Shown piece by piece: positions 1 to 4,932 of a stretch of 5,966 bases of DNA. Origin of the DNA: Pseudomonadota bacterium (GTDB lineage: Bacteria > Pseudomonadota > Gammaproteobacteria > Xanthomonadales > Rhodanobacteraceae); assembly GCA_021798675.1 (NCBI GenBank), contig JAJZGE010000140.1, positions 1 to 5,966 of the forward strand, written 5' to 3'. Made by a program: the position numbers and the translations under genes. How positions within the stretch are numbered: position 1 is the first letter of the stretch; each line of letters starts with the position of its first letter. The notes beneath the pieces are model-generated. The model did not search any database, had not been told where the DNA came from, and saw only the letters and a list, made by a program, of their open reading frames with translations.

Positions 1-305
1 TGCGGTGCGGCGACGCGATGGTAGGTCTCGATACGCCCGGCCGCCTCGTGGATGGCGGCCTTCAACGCCGGGTCGAGCGCTTTTTCGGCAATGACAAATT
101 CGGCCTCGGTGACTTCAATCGCATCGAGCGCGCAGCGATCGTATGTCGCGCTCAGCTCACGCAGCGCCCGATCGCCGTGCGCACGCACCTGGGCAACGAT
201 CCGCGCCACGCCCTGCTGCAGTTCCAGCGCACGCGCCTGCGTCGGACGCGCCAGCGCATCGCGCCGGGCTGCTTCGTCGAGGGTGTTCCAGTCGAGACGC
301 TTCAT
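1..305 (-). CDS. hisD: Histidinol dehydrogenase, N-terminal part (runs off left edge)
   Basis: HisD catalyses the last two steps of histidine biosynthesis, the NAD-dependent oxidation of L-histidinol to L-histidine through histidinal, in the cytoplasm. The window holds only 101 codons of a protein that is usually about 430 residues, so the catalytic and zinc-binding residues lie outside it. The identification rests on the opening MKRLDWNTLDEA, the segment VRAHGDRALRELSATYDR at about residues 41-58, the run of helices typical of the HisD N-terminus (ending near AAIHEAAGRIETYH), and its place right after hisG. The ATG at 305 is preceded by a strong Shine-Dalgarno sequence, GGAAAGGA (314-321), at 8 nt spacing. 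Only 26 bp separate it from the hisG stop, so it is the third gene of the his operon. No frameshift is seen. The call is firm although the gene is incomplete here. Confidence 0.93.
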   Translation of the reverse strand, partial: MKRLDWNTLDEAARRDALARPTQARALELQQGVARIVAQVRAHGDRALRELSATYDRCALDAIEVTEAEFVIAEKALDPALKAAIHEAAGRIETYHRVAAP

Positions 306-331
306 CGCTTCGATCCTTTCCGCATGGCCGC

Positions 332-1225
332 TCAGGCGAGCATTTTTTCCACCGGCAGCACGAACATCTCGCGCGCACCGGCCTTCTTGATCTCTTCCAG
401 CTGGCGCCAGCTCACTTCGCCCGCACACAGTGCCTGCAGCATCAGCTGATCCGGCTGACCTGCCACCGGCAGCAGGGTGGGCTGCGGTCCGCCGGGCAAA
501 AGCCGCGTCACCGCCTCGAGATTCTGGCGCGAGGTCTGCAGCAGCAGCAAACGCGATTCGCGCACCTGGATCACGCCGTCCAGCCGCTTCAGCAGCAGCT
601 CGATCAGGTCGCCGCGCTCGTCGGCCGGCAGCGTCAGCGGACCAGCCAACACCGCCTCGCTCTCCAGCAGTACCACGGTTTCGCGCAGCTGGTTCGCCAC
701 CAGCGTGCCACCGCTCTGCACCAGGTCGCAGATCGCGTCGGCGGTGCCCAGCTTCGGCGCGATTTCCACCGAGCCGGCCAGCGTGACCACTGCCGCACCC
801 ACCGCCTGGGTGCGCAGCCACTCGCCGAGCAGGCCGGGATACGAGGTGGCGATGCGCAACCCGTCGAGCTGCTGCGGACGCTGATAGTCGAACTCCTGCG
901 GCACGGCGATCGACAGCCGGCAGCGACCGAAACCAAGCGGCCGCCACTCGTGCAGAGGTGCGGCATCGCGGCCGGCGGTAAGCCGGAATTCGTCGAGCAC
1001 GTTGCGTCCCACGATGCCGAGATCGCAGACGCCCTGCGCGATCAGGCCAGGGATGTCATCGTCGCGCACCAGCAGCAGGTCGACCGGCTCGCCCTCGCCG
1101 AAGCAGAACAGCTTGTCGCGGCTTTGCCGGAAACTCAGGCCGCAACGGTTCAGCAGTTCCAGCGCGGGCTCGGTCAGCCGGCCGGATTTCTGCATCGCGA
1201 TGCGCAAACGGTCACGCTCTTTCAT
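332..1225 (-). CDS. hisG: ATP phosphoribosyltransferase, long form
   Basis: HisG carries out the first committed step of histidine synthesis, joining ATP and PRPP to give phosphoribosyl-ATP; in this family histidine inhibits the enzyme. The product has 297 residues, the length of the long, self-regulated form that does not need HisZ. Visible features are the N-terminal LRIAMQKSGRL (residues 8-17), the CDLGIVGRNVLDE segment (67-79), and the PRPP-binding signature region GSVEIAPKLGTADAICDLVQ (151-170), continuing into SGGTL. From about residue 225 comes the C-terminal ACT-like regulatory domain, ending in a region with GAREMFVLPVEKM (283-295). The ATG at 1225 overlaps the stop of the upstream regulator gene as ATGA, which suggests translational coupling. 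A weak GAAAGG lies upstream of the start. The presence of the C-terminal domain implies feedback control by histidine, in addition to any transcriptional control from the first gene of the operon. Confidence 0.97.
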   Translation of the reverse strand: MKERDRLRIAMQKSGRLTEPALELLNRCGLSFRQSRDKLFCFGEGEPVDLLLVRDDDIPGLIAQGVCDLGIVGRNVLDEFRLTAGRDAAPLHEWRPLGFGRCRLSIAVPQEFDYQRPQQLDGLRIATSYPGLLGEWLRTQAVGAAVVTLAGSVEIAPKLGTADAICDLVQSGGTLVANQLRETVVLLESEAVLAGPLTLPADERGDLIELLLKRLDGVIQVRESRLLLLQTSRQNLEAVTRLLPGGPQPTLLPVAGQPDQLMLQALCAGEVSWRQLEEIKKAGAREMFVLPVEKMLA

Positions 1226-1560
1226 GCCAGGGCCTTTCGGGTTGCGGACGATTTGCGGCGCGCCGCGCGCGCGGCTGCCGCGAGGTAGCCGCCATTGCCC
1301 TGATTGAGACAGCGCGCCACGCGTCCGATGGTAGTGATGCTTACCGCAGTGCGCTCATGGATTTCGCGGTAGGCCAGGCCTTCCAGAAGATACGGCACCA
1401 CCTGCCAGCGATCCACCAGCACCTCAAGCTCGGCCGGCGTGCACAGGTCGCCGAGGAAAGCGCCCATTTCCTCGACGCTCTTCATCGACAGCAGCGCCTG
1501 GTACAGGTTCAGCTCGGCCGACTCGGCGGGGGTTTCAGGATCAAGCCAGCGACGTTTCAT
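1222..1560 (-). CDS. TrpR-family (YerC/YecD) regulator, probable HisR-type repressor of the his operon
   Basis: This 112-residue protein belongs to the Trp-repressor superfamily (YerC/YecD group). The core runs from about residue 20 to 92. CTPAELEVLVDRWQVV (40-55) and the helix-turn-helix region with YREIHERTAVSITTIGRVAR (64-83) follow the same pattern as E. coli TrpR. By hand alignment, the TrpR corepressor contacts Thr44, Arg54 and Arg84 correspond to Thr41, Arg51 and Arg80 here, so a small-ligand pocket may be kept. The C-terminus (about 95-112) is basic. It is the first gene of an operon with hisG (ATGA overlap) and hisD, and a TrpR-like palindrome sits over its transcription start. The simplest reading is an autoregulated repressor of histidine genes, as proposed for HisR-type members; histidine as effector is inferred. 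The ATG at 1560 is the first possible start, because an in-frame TAA lies three codons upstream. No Shine-Dalgarno sequence is visible. Confidence 0.88.
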   Translation of the reverse strand: MKRRWLDPETPAESAELNLYQALLSMKSVEEMGAFLGDLCTPAELEVLVDRWQVVPYLLEGLAYREIHERTAVSITTIGRVARCLNQGNGGYLAAAARAARRKSSATRKALA

Positions 1561-1563
1561 GAT

Positions 1564-1581
1564 GTATTAACGCATTAATAC
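1564..1581. promoter_or_regulatory. TrpR-like operator palindrome ahead of the his operon
   Basis: GTATTAACGCATTAATAC is a perfect 7-bp inverted repeat (GTATTAA/TTAATAC) around a 4-bp centre. Its length and outer bases match the E. coli TrpR operator layout (GTACTAG....CTAGTAC): by hand count 11 of 18 positions are identical, including GTA.TA and TA.TAC. It lies from about +3 to +20 relative to the predicted start of transcription and ends 3 bp before the ATG of the TrpR-family gene. It is inferred to be the binding site of that regulator. The same sequence in RNA could form a hairpin just before the start codon. Confidence 0.72.
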
Positions 1582-1590
1582 GATAAGACG

Positions 1591-1619
1591 ATTGTATACG
1601 GCACGGACGGTGCTGGCAA
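1591..1619 (-). promoter_or_regulatory. Sigma70-type promoter of the his operon
   Basis: Reading the minus strand, TTGCCA (1619-1614; 5 of 6 to TTGACA) and TACAAT (1596-1591; 5 of 6 to TATAAT) are separated by exactly 17 bp. Transcription would begin near 1584, just upstream of the palindrome, giving a leader of about 24 nt. No His-codon-rich leader peptide and no attenuator are seen in the 185 bp between the bTHX gene and this operon, so control here appears to be by operator rather than by attenuation. Confidence 0.7.
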
Positions 1620-1694
1620 ACCGCGACCAGCCGGACGCGGGTAAGCATTCAGTCAGCGCCGGACGCACCCACGCGCTGCGCACGCTGCCGCCAT

Positions 1695-1722
1695 AAACAA
1701 AAACCCCCGCCAGGGCGGGGGT
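1695..1722 (-). terminator. Rho-independent terminator after the bTHX gene
   Basis: An inverted repeat pairs CCCCCGCC (1704-1711) with GGCGGGGG (1714-1721). In RNA this is realistically a 7-bp GC stem with a CAGG/CCUG loop. On the minus strand it is followed by TTTTT-G-TTT (1703-1695). It lies 24 bp past the bTHX stop codon and separates that gene from the his operon, which supports an independent promoter for the latter. The poor A-tract on the other side makes it one-directional. Confidence 0.88.
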
Positions 1723-1745
1723 CTTGTGCGTTCTCTGCCGTTGGC

Positions 1746-1913
1746 TCAGGCCGATTTCTTCTTCGGCGCGGCCTTCTTGGCGGCCACGGCGGCCGGCTTG
1801 GTCACGGTCGGCTTGGCGCCGGCTACCGCCGGAACAGCGGCGTGCGCACGGGTATTGCCGTAGCTGCCGCGGTAGGTCTTGCCGCGACGGGTCTTGCGAT
1901 CGCCCTTACCCAT
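1746..1913 (-). CDS. 30S ribosomal protein bTHX (Thx) with basic Ala/Lys tail
   Basis: This 55-residue, strongly basic protein opens with MGKGDRKTRRGKTYRGSYGN. That is the hallmark of bTHX, the small peptide known from the Thermus 30S subunit, where it sits in a cavity at the top of the head between rRNA helices. The conserved THX core covers about residues 1-22. After it comes a low-complexity tail rich in Ala, Val, Pro and Lys, ending AAKKAAPKKKSA, as in many proteobacterial versions; the Thermus mature form is much shorter. The ATG at 1913 has a clear Shine-Dalgarno sequence, AAGGAG (1919-1924), at 5 nt spacing. The gene stands alone: an extended -10 promoter lies just upstream and a strong terminator 24 bp downstream. 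The tail may add rRNA contacts, which is inference. Its small size makes it easy to miss in annotation. Confidence 0.9.
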   Translation of the reverse strand: MGKGDRKTRRGKTYRGSYGNTRAHAAVPAVAGAKPTVTKPAAVAAKKAAPKKKSA

Positions 1914-1948
1914 GGGAACTCCTTGATTTTTTGAATGAATGGCCGGTG

Positions 1949-1957
1949 ATCATAGCA
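1949..1957 (-). promoter_or_regulatory. Candidate extended -10 promoter of the bTHX gene
   Basis: On the minus strand TGCTATGAT is an extended -10 element (TGn plus TATGAT, 5 of 6 to consensus). No good -35 is present at the usual distance, which is acceptable for extended -10 promoters. Transcription would start near 1942, giving a leader of about 29 nt that contains the AAGGAG ribosome binding site. Confidence 0.45.
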
Positions 1958-2002
1958 GCGCGCAGGCAAAGCGCGATAGTCAGCCATGGCGTGCCAGCGC
2001 CA

Positions 2003-2473
2003 TCATTCGAGCGAAGGAGCTGCGCCGGAATGCACGCCGTGTGCGCCCTGAACGTGAGAATGGGCTTGCGCATGGCCAAGACGGCGGTCGGTGCGCAGGT
2101 TGACGAAATGCGCCGACGCGACCAGCAGGCCGCCGCAGGTCACCAGCACGCTGTGCAGGATGATCGAATAGCCTTCGGCATAGGTCACCCCGAGCAGCAA
2201 CAGGGCCAGTCCCGGAGCGGCCAGCATCAGCGGCAGCGGTCCCTGATGGCGGCGGTAGCCGCGGATCAGGGCAAACAGCGCCAACGCGCAGGCGAACAAC
2301 ACAAAGCCGCGCTCGAAACGATGGTCGGCGAGAAACTCCAGCCCGACGAACGGCAGCAACGCCAGCACGAACGGCAGCAGCGCGCAGTGAATGGCGCACA
2401 GGAACGACGCCGTGGCGCCGACGCGATCGGCTACCTGCCACCAACGGGTTTTGCTCGGCTGCTCGGAGTTCAT
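2003..2473 (-). CDS. MerC-domain inner-membrane protein with His-rich tail, probably Zur-regulated
   Basis: This 156-residue protein has four predicted membrane helices at about residues 20-45, 55-72, 81-98 and 103-123. The first carries the MerC-family motif GATASFLCAIHCALLP, with Cys26, His29 and Cys30 as likely metal ligands; Cys62 and Cys112 are further cysteines in the membrane. The hydrophilic C-terminus holds five histidines between 134 and 148 (H134, H138, H140, H145, H148). MerC proteins were first described as mercuric-ion transporters, but no merR, merA or merP is nearby. Here the gene follows zur, and a Zur-box-like sequence covers its promoter. A role in zinc (or other divalent metal) entry, sensing or trafficking under zinc starvation is therefore more plausible, though unproven. 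The ATG at 2473 is the first ATG after an in-frame stop; the ribosome binding site is weak. Confidence 0.85.
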   Translation of the reverse strand: MNSEQPSKTRWWQVADRVGATASFLCAIHCALLPFVLALLPFVGLEFLADHRFERGFVLFACALALFALIRGYRRHQGPLPLMLAAPGLALLLLGVTYAEGYSIILHSVLVTCGGLLVASAHFVNLRTDRRLGHAQAHSHVQGAHGVHSGAAPSLE

Positions 2474-2524
2474 GGGATCGACCAGACATCGCCAGAGATG
2501 GCGGTTTCAGCTGCTGGCGTGAAT

Positions 2525-2537
2525 GTTACTTTATAAC
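2525..2537. promoter_or_regulatory. Putative Zur box controlling the MerC-domain gene
   Basis: GTTACTTTATAAC matches the gammaproteobacterial Zur core GTTATAnTATAAC at 10 of 12 defined positions. It is an imperfect palindrome with half sites TGTTA (2524-2528) and TAACA (2534-2538), and the flanking AAT on the left also fits the longer consensus. It is centred about 58 bp upstream of the MerC-domain start codon. The minus-strand hexamer TATAAA (2535-2530), the best -10 candidate for that gene, lies inside it, so Zn-bound Zur would block RNA polymerase. The consensus is from memory; the match was made by eye. Confidence 0.68.
2530..2535 (-). promoter_or_regulatory. Candidate -10 element of the MerC-domain gene
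   Basis: TATAAA on the minus strand is 5 of 6 to the sigma70 -10 consensus and would place the transcript start near 2523, with a leader of about 50 nt. No convincing -35 hexamer is seen at 16-18 bp upstream, so the assignment is tentative. Confidence 0.4.
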
Positions 2538-2642
2538 AAAGCAAATTGCCATGACCGGTCTCCCTCGCCTGCACTGACGGCGGCAGCTTGTTCAGTACGC
2601 GAGGTGGCGATGCGGGCGTACGCGAACCCGACGCGGGCGAAC

Positions 2643-3125
2643 TCAGGCCTTGCGGCAGTGCTTGCAGGTGCCGTGCACTTCCAGCGTCTGCGCCTGCGGC
2701 CGGAAACCCAGCGCCCTGGCCTGCGCCTCGATCAGCTCGGCCACGCGTTCGTCGCAGACTTCCTGCGCGCTGGAGCAGCTATCGCAGATCAGAAACGGCA
2801 CCTGGTGCGCCTGCGCCGGATGGTGGCAGGACACGAACGCATTGATCGATTCCAGCTTGTGGATGAAGCCGTGCTCGAGCAGAAAATCGAGCGCACGGTA
2901 GACCGTCGGCGGCGCCGCATTGCCGTGCTTCTCACGCAGCAGATCCAGCAGGTCGTAGGCCTTGACCGGCTTGCGCGCGGCCGCGACCAGCTCCAGCACC
3001 TCCTTGCGCAGCGGCGTCAGGCGCAGGCCGCGCTCGGCGCTGGCATGCTCCACCGCGCGCACGAAACCCCTCGCATCGTGATGATGCGGCGGATGCTTGT
3101 GCGGGCTGTCAGCGTCGTGGGTCAA
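2643..3125 (-). CDS. zur: Zinc uptake regulator Zur (Fur family)
   Basis: Zur is a dimeric cytoplasmic repressor that binds DNA when loaded with zinc and shuts off zinc-uptake genes. With the start at 3125 it has 160 residues. The DNA-binding half contains RLTPLRKEVLELV (35-47), VKAYDLLDLLRE (54-65) and PPTVYRALDFLLEHGFIHKL (72-91). By hand alignment with E. coli Zur, the structural zinc site is Cys114, Cys117, Cys154, Cys157, and the sensory site is His89, Cys100, His107, Glu122; all are present. PFLICDSC and EVHGTCKHC are typical of Zur rather than of Fur or PerR. The N-terminus is unusually His-rich (six His in residues 3-16). No ATG is available. TTG at 3125 has AAGGTG six bases upstream; a more upstream TTG at 3164 would add 13 residues but has no ribosome binding site. 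The MerC-domain gene downstream is a likely target. Confidence 0.92.
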   Translation of the reverse strand: MTHDADSPHKHPPHHHDARGFVRAVEHASAERGLRLTPLRKEVLELVAAARKPVKAYDLLDLLREKHGNAAPPTVYRALDFLLEHGFIHKLESINAFVSCHHPAQAHQVPFLICDSCSSAQEVCDERVAELIEAQARALGFRPQAQTLEVHGTCKHCRKA

Positions 3126-3176
3126 GAAATTCACCTTGTGCTTGATGATGGTACGCCGCCGCAACCGCGTTAGGCG

Positions 3177-3455
3177 TCAGCGCGGCAGCGGTGGCGGCTG
3201 CGCGCGGGAAGGCGGGCGCGGTCGGGCCAGGATCACCAGCCAGCCGAACGGTCCCAGCGCGGCCGCCCAGATGATCCCGTCGCGCAGCCGGCCACGCCAC
3301 CAGCCAAGCAGCGCGCCGACGGCGACAAACAGCAGGCTCCACCAGAACATGGCAGCCCACGGCAGCATATTCAACAGGTTGAAAAAGATGTGTCCGAACG
3401 CGCCCGGCGCGTCCAGGTCCACGCCGCGGGTGGCGCGGGCCAGCAGCTCATCCAT
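3177..3455 (-). CDS. Conserved small membrane protein, two predicted helices, function unknown
   Basis: I do not know a function for this 92-residue protein. It has a short amphipathic N-terminus (residues 1-24, with DLDAPGAFGHIFFNLL), a first membrane helix at about 31-52 rich in Trp (PWAAMFWWSLLFVAVGALLGWW), a short basic loop (RGRLRD, 54-59), a second helix at about 60-77, and a Pro/Arg-rich tail (RPRPPSRAQPPPLPR). It resembles hypothetical proteins found beside gltX in Xanthomonadales, from memory and without a search. It starts 37 bp after the gltX stop and ends 51 bp before the preferred zur start, on the same strand, so it may be co-transcribed with either. The ATG at 3455 has no clear Shine-Dalgarno sequence, so the exact start is uncertain. 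The basic loop between the helices suggests both termini face the periplasm, a weak inference. Confidence 0.72.
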   Translation of the reverse strand: MDELLARATRGVDLDAPGAFGHIFFNLLNMLPWAAMFWWSLLFVAVGALLGWWRGRLRDGIIWAAALGPFGWLVILARPRPPSRAQPPPLPR

Positions 3456-3492
3456 GACGGCGCAGGCAGTGTGCGTGCGGCATGCGCATCGG

Positions 3493-4893
3493 CTAGGCGC
3501 GCGCCCGCACCAGCGCCGCCTCGATGCGCTTGAGCGCCTCGGCGCGGCCGGCCAGATAGATCGTCTGATCGATCGACGGCGACACCTGGGTGCCGGTCAT
3601 CGCCACCCGCAGCGGCTGCGCGATCTTGCCCATGCCCAGTGTCAGCGTGGCGGCAAGCTGCTCGATCACCTGATGGATCGACTCCGGCAGCCAGGCGCAA
3701 TCGGCCAGCAGCGGGCCGGCCGCCTGCAGCACCGCGATCGCACCGTCGTTGCGCAGATGTTTGGCCACGGCCTGTTCGTCCCACGCGGCGATCGGCGCAT
3801 ACCAGACGCGCGCTTTCTCGGCCATTTCGCGCAGCGTATGCACGCGATCGCGCAGCGCCACGATCACATCCGCCGGCGCCGGCCCGTTCGCGCTGTCGAT
3901 CCCGGCGCGCGCCAGATGCCAGGCGAATTCCGCCGCCAGCGTCTGCGGATCGTCGGTTTTCAGGTAGTGCTGGTTGAGCCACGCCAGCTTTTCGATATCG
4001 AAACGCGAGGCCGCCTTGTTGACGTCGGCGATGTCGAACAGCGCAATCATCTGCTCGCGCGAGAAGATCTCCTGGTCGCCATGCGACCAGCCCAGCCGCA
4101 CCAGATAGTTCAGCAGCGCGTGCGGCAGGAAGCCGTCGTTGCGGTAGTCCATCACGCTGACCGCGCTGGTGCGCTTGGAGAGTTTCTTGCCCTCCTTGTC
4201 GAGAATCATCGGCAGGTGCGCAAACTCCGGCACCTTGGCGCCCAGCGCGTGATAGATGTTGATCTGCCGCGGCGTGTTGTTGACATGGTCGTCGCCGCGG
4301 ATCACCTCGGTGATGCCCATGTCGATGTCGTCGACCACCACCGCGAAGTTGTAAGTGGGCCAGCCGTCGGAGCGGAAGATCACCAGGTCGTCCAGCTCGG
4401 CGTTCGCCCACTCGACGCGACCTTTCACCTTGTCGTCGAACACCACCGAGCCTTCGGTGGGATTGCGGAAGCGGATTACCCGATTGGGATCCTCGCGGAA
4501 AGGCTCGTTGCGATCGCGGTAGTAGCCGTTGTAGCGCGGCTTGTCGCCCCTGGCCATGGCGGCCTCGCGCATCGCCTCGATCTCCTCCTTGCTCTCGTAG
4601 GCGTAGTAGGCCTTGCCCGCAGCCACCAACTCGTCGGCCACCTGCTTGTATCGTGGCAGGCGCTGGGTCTGGTAGAACGGACCCTCGTCGTGATTCAGGC
4701 CGAGCCATTGCATCGCATCGAGGATCGCCTGCACCGCCGCATCGGTGGAGCGCTCGCGGTCGGTATCCTCGATGCGCAGCACGAACTCGCCGCCGCGGCG
4801 ACGCGACTCCAGCCAGCAGTACAGCGCGGTGCGGGCGCCGCCGATATGCAGGAAACCGGTGGGACTGGGGGCGAAGCGGGTACGAACGGTCAT
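3493..4893 (-). CDS. gltX: Glutamyl-tRNA synthetase
   Basis: GluRS charges tRNA-Glu with glutamate in the cytoplasm, supplying both protein synthesis and the tetrapyrrole pathway where that starts from glutamyl-tRNA. The product has 466 residues, normal for bacterial class I GluRS. It opens with [20 protein letters not shown] (5-24), containing the HIGH-type motif HIGG (16-19). The catalytic segment [10 protein letters not shown] is at 180-189, HVNNTPRQ at 203-210, and the KMSKS-type loop KKLSKR at 236-241. The C-terminal part (about 320-466) is the helical anticodon-binding domain. The insertion near residues 97-125 lacks the cysteines that bind zinc in E. coli GluRS, so this is the zinc-free type. 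TAAAAT (4932-4927, minus strand) is a possible -10, placing the promoter inside the divergent gene. The ribosome binding site is weak. Whether the enzyme is discriminating cannot be told from here. Confidence 0.97.
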   Translation of the reverse strand: MTVRTRFAPSPTGFLHIGGARTALYCWLESRRRGGEFVLRIEDTDRERSTDAAVQAILDAMQWLGLNHDEGPFYQTQRLPRYKQVADELVAAGKAYYAYESKEEIEAMREAAMARGDKPRYNGYYRDRNEPFREDPNRVIRFRNPTEGSVVFDDKVKGRVEWANAELDDLVIFRSDGWPTYNFAVVVDDIDMGITEVIRGDDHVNNTPRQINIYHALGAKVPEFAHLPMILDKEGKKLSKRTSAVSVMDYRNDGFLPHALLNYLVRLGWSHGDQEIFSREQMIALFDIADVNKAASRFDIEKLAWLNQHYLKTDDPQTLAAEFAWHLARAGIDSANGPAPADVIVALRDRVHTLREMAEKARVWYAPIAAWDEQAVAKHLRNDGAIAVLQAAGPLLADCAWLPESIHQVIEQLAATLTLGMGKIAQPLRVAMTGTQVSPSIDQTIYLAGRAEALKRIEAALVRARA

Positions 4894-4932
4894 GGGGTTT
4901 TCGATGGACGCAAAGCGAAGTCATGGATTTTA
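4894..4932 (-). promoter_or_regulatory. Candidate gltX promoter region between divergent genes
   Basis: Only 29 bp (4894-4922) separate the gltX ATG from the divergent gene's ATG. On the minus strand TAAAAT (4932-4927) is 5 of 6 to the -10 consensus and would start transcription near 4920. No good -35 is seen, and the element overlaps the first codons of the plus-strand gene. No comparable plus-strand promoter was found in this gap, so that gene's promoter is either weak or inside gltX. Confidence 0.35.

Larger units (their letters stand above)
2474..2642. other. Intergenic region between zur and the MerC-domain gene
   Basis: Apart from the Zur box and -10 candidate this 169-bp gap holds an imperfect inverted repeat: GTTC (2590-2593) and TACGC (2596-2600) pair with GCGTA (2616-2620) and GAAC (2624-2627). 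It lies 16 bp past the zur stop. It lacks a T-run, so it is at best a weak hairpin at the end of the zur transcript. The gap's A+T-rich core (about 2521-2548) stands out from the GC-rich surroundings, in keeping with a real promoter for the MerC-domain gene. Confidence 0.45.

Noticed and set aside
143..1288. Plus-strand open frame of 381 codons opposite hisG
   Set aside because: It is antisense to a clear hisG, has shadow-type composition (His, Gln, Arg-rich), and no domain or ribosome binding site.
1986..2003. Hairpin ATGGCG-TGCCAG-CGCCAT at the end of the MerC-domain gene as a terminator
   Set aside because: The 6-bp stem overlaps the stop codon and no T-run follows on the minus strand; it could slow polymerase or protect the 3' end, but cannot be called an intrinsic terminator.
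2003..2473. A mercury-resistance (mer) operon
   Set aside because: Only the MerC domain is present; no merR, merT, merP or merA nearby, and the neighbour is a zinc regulator.
1724..2536. Plus-strand open frame of 270 codons opposite the bTHX and MerC-domain genes
   Set aside because: It spans two real genes and their promoters on the other strand; the Gln/Arg-rich product looks like reverse-strand noise.
3462..3492. Palindrome ATGCGCAT and neighbouring GC repeats after gltX as a terminator
   Set aside because: No stable stem followed by a T-run; read-through into the next gene is more likely.
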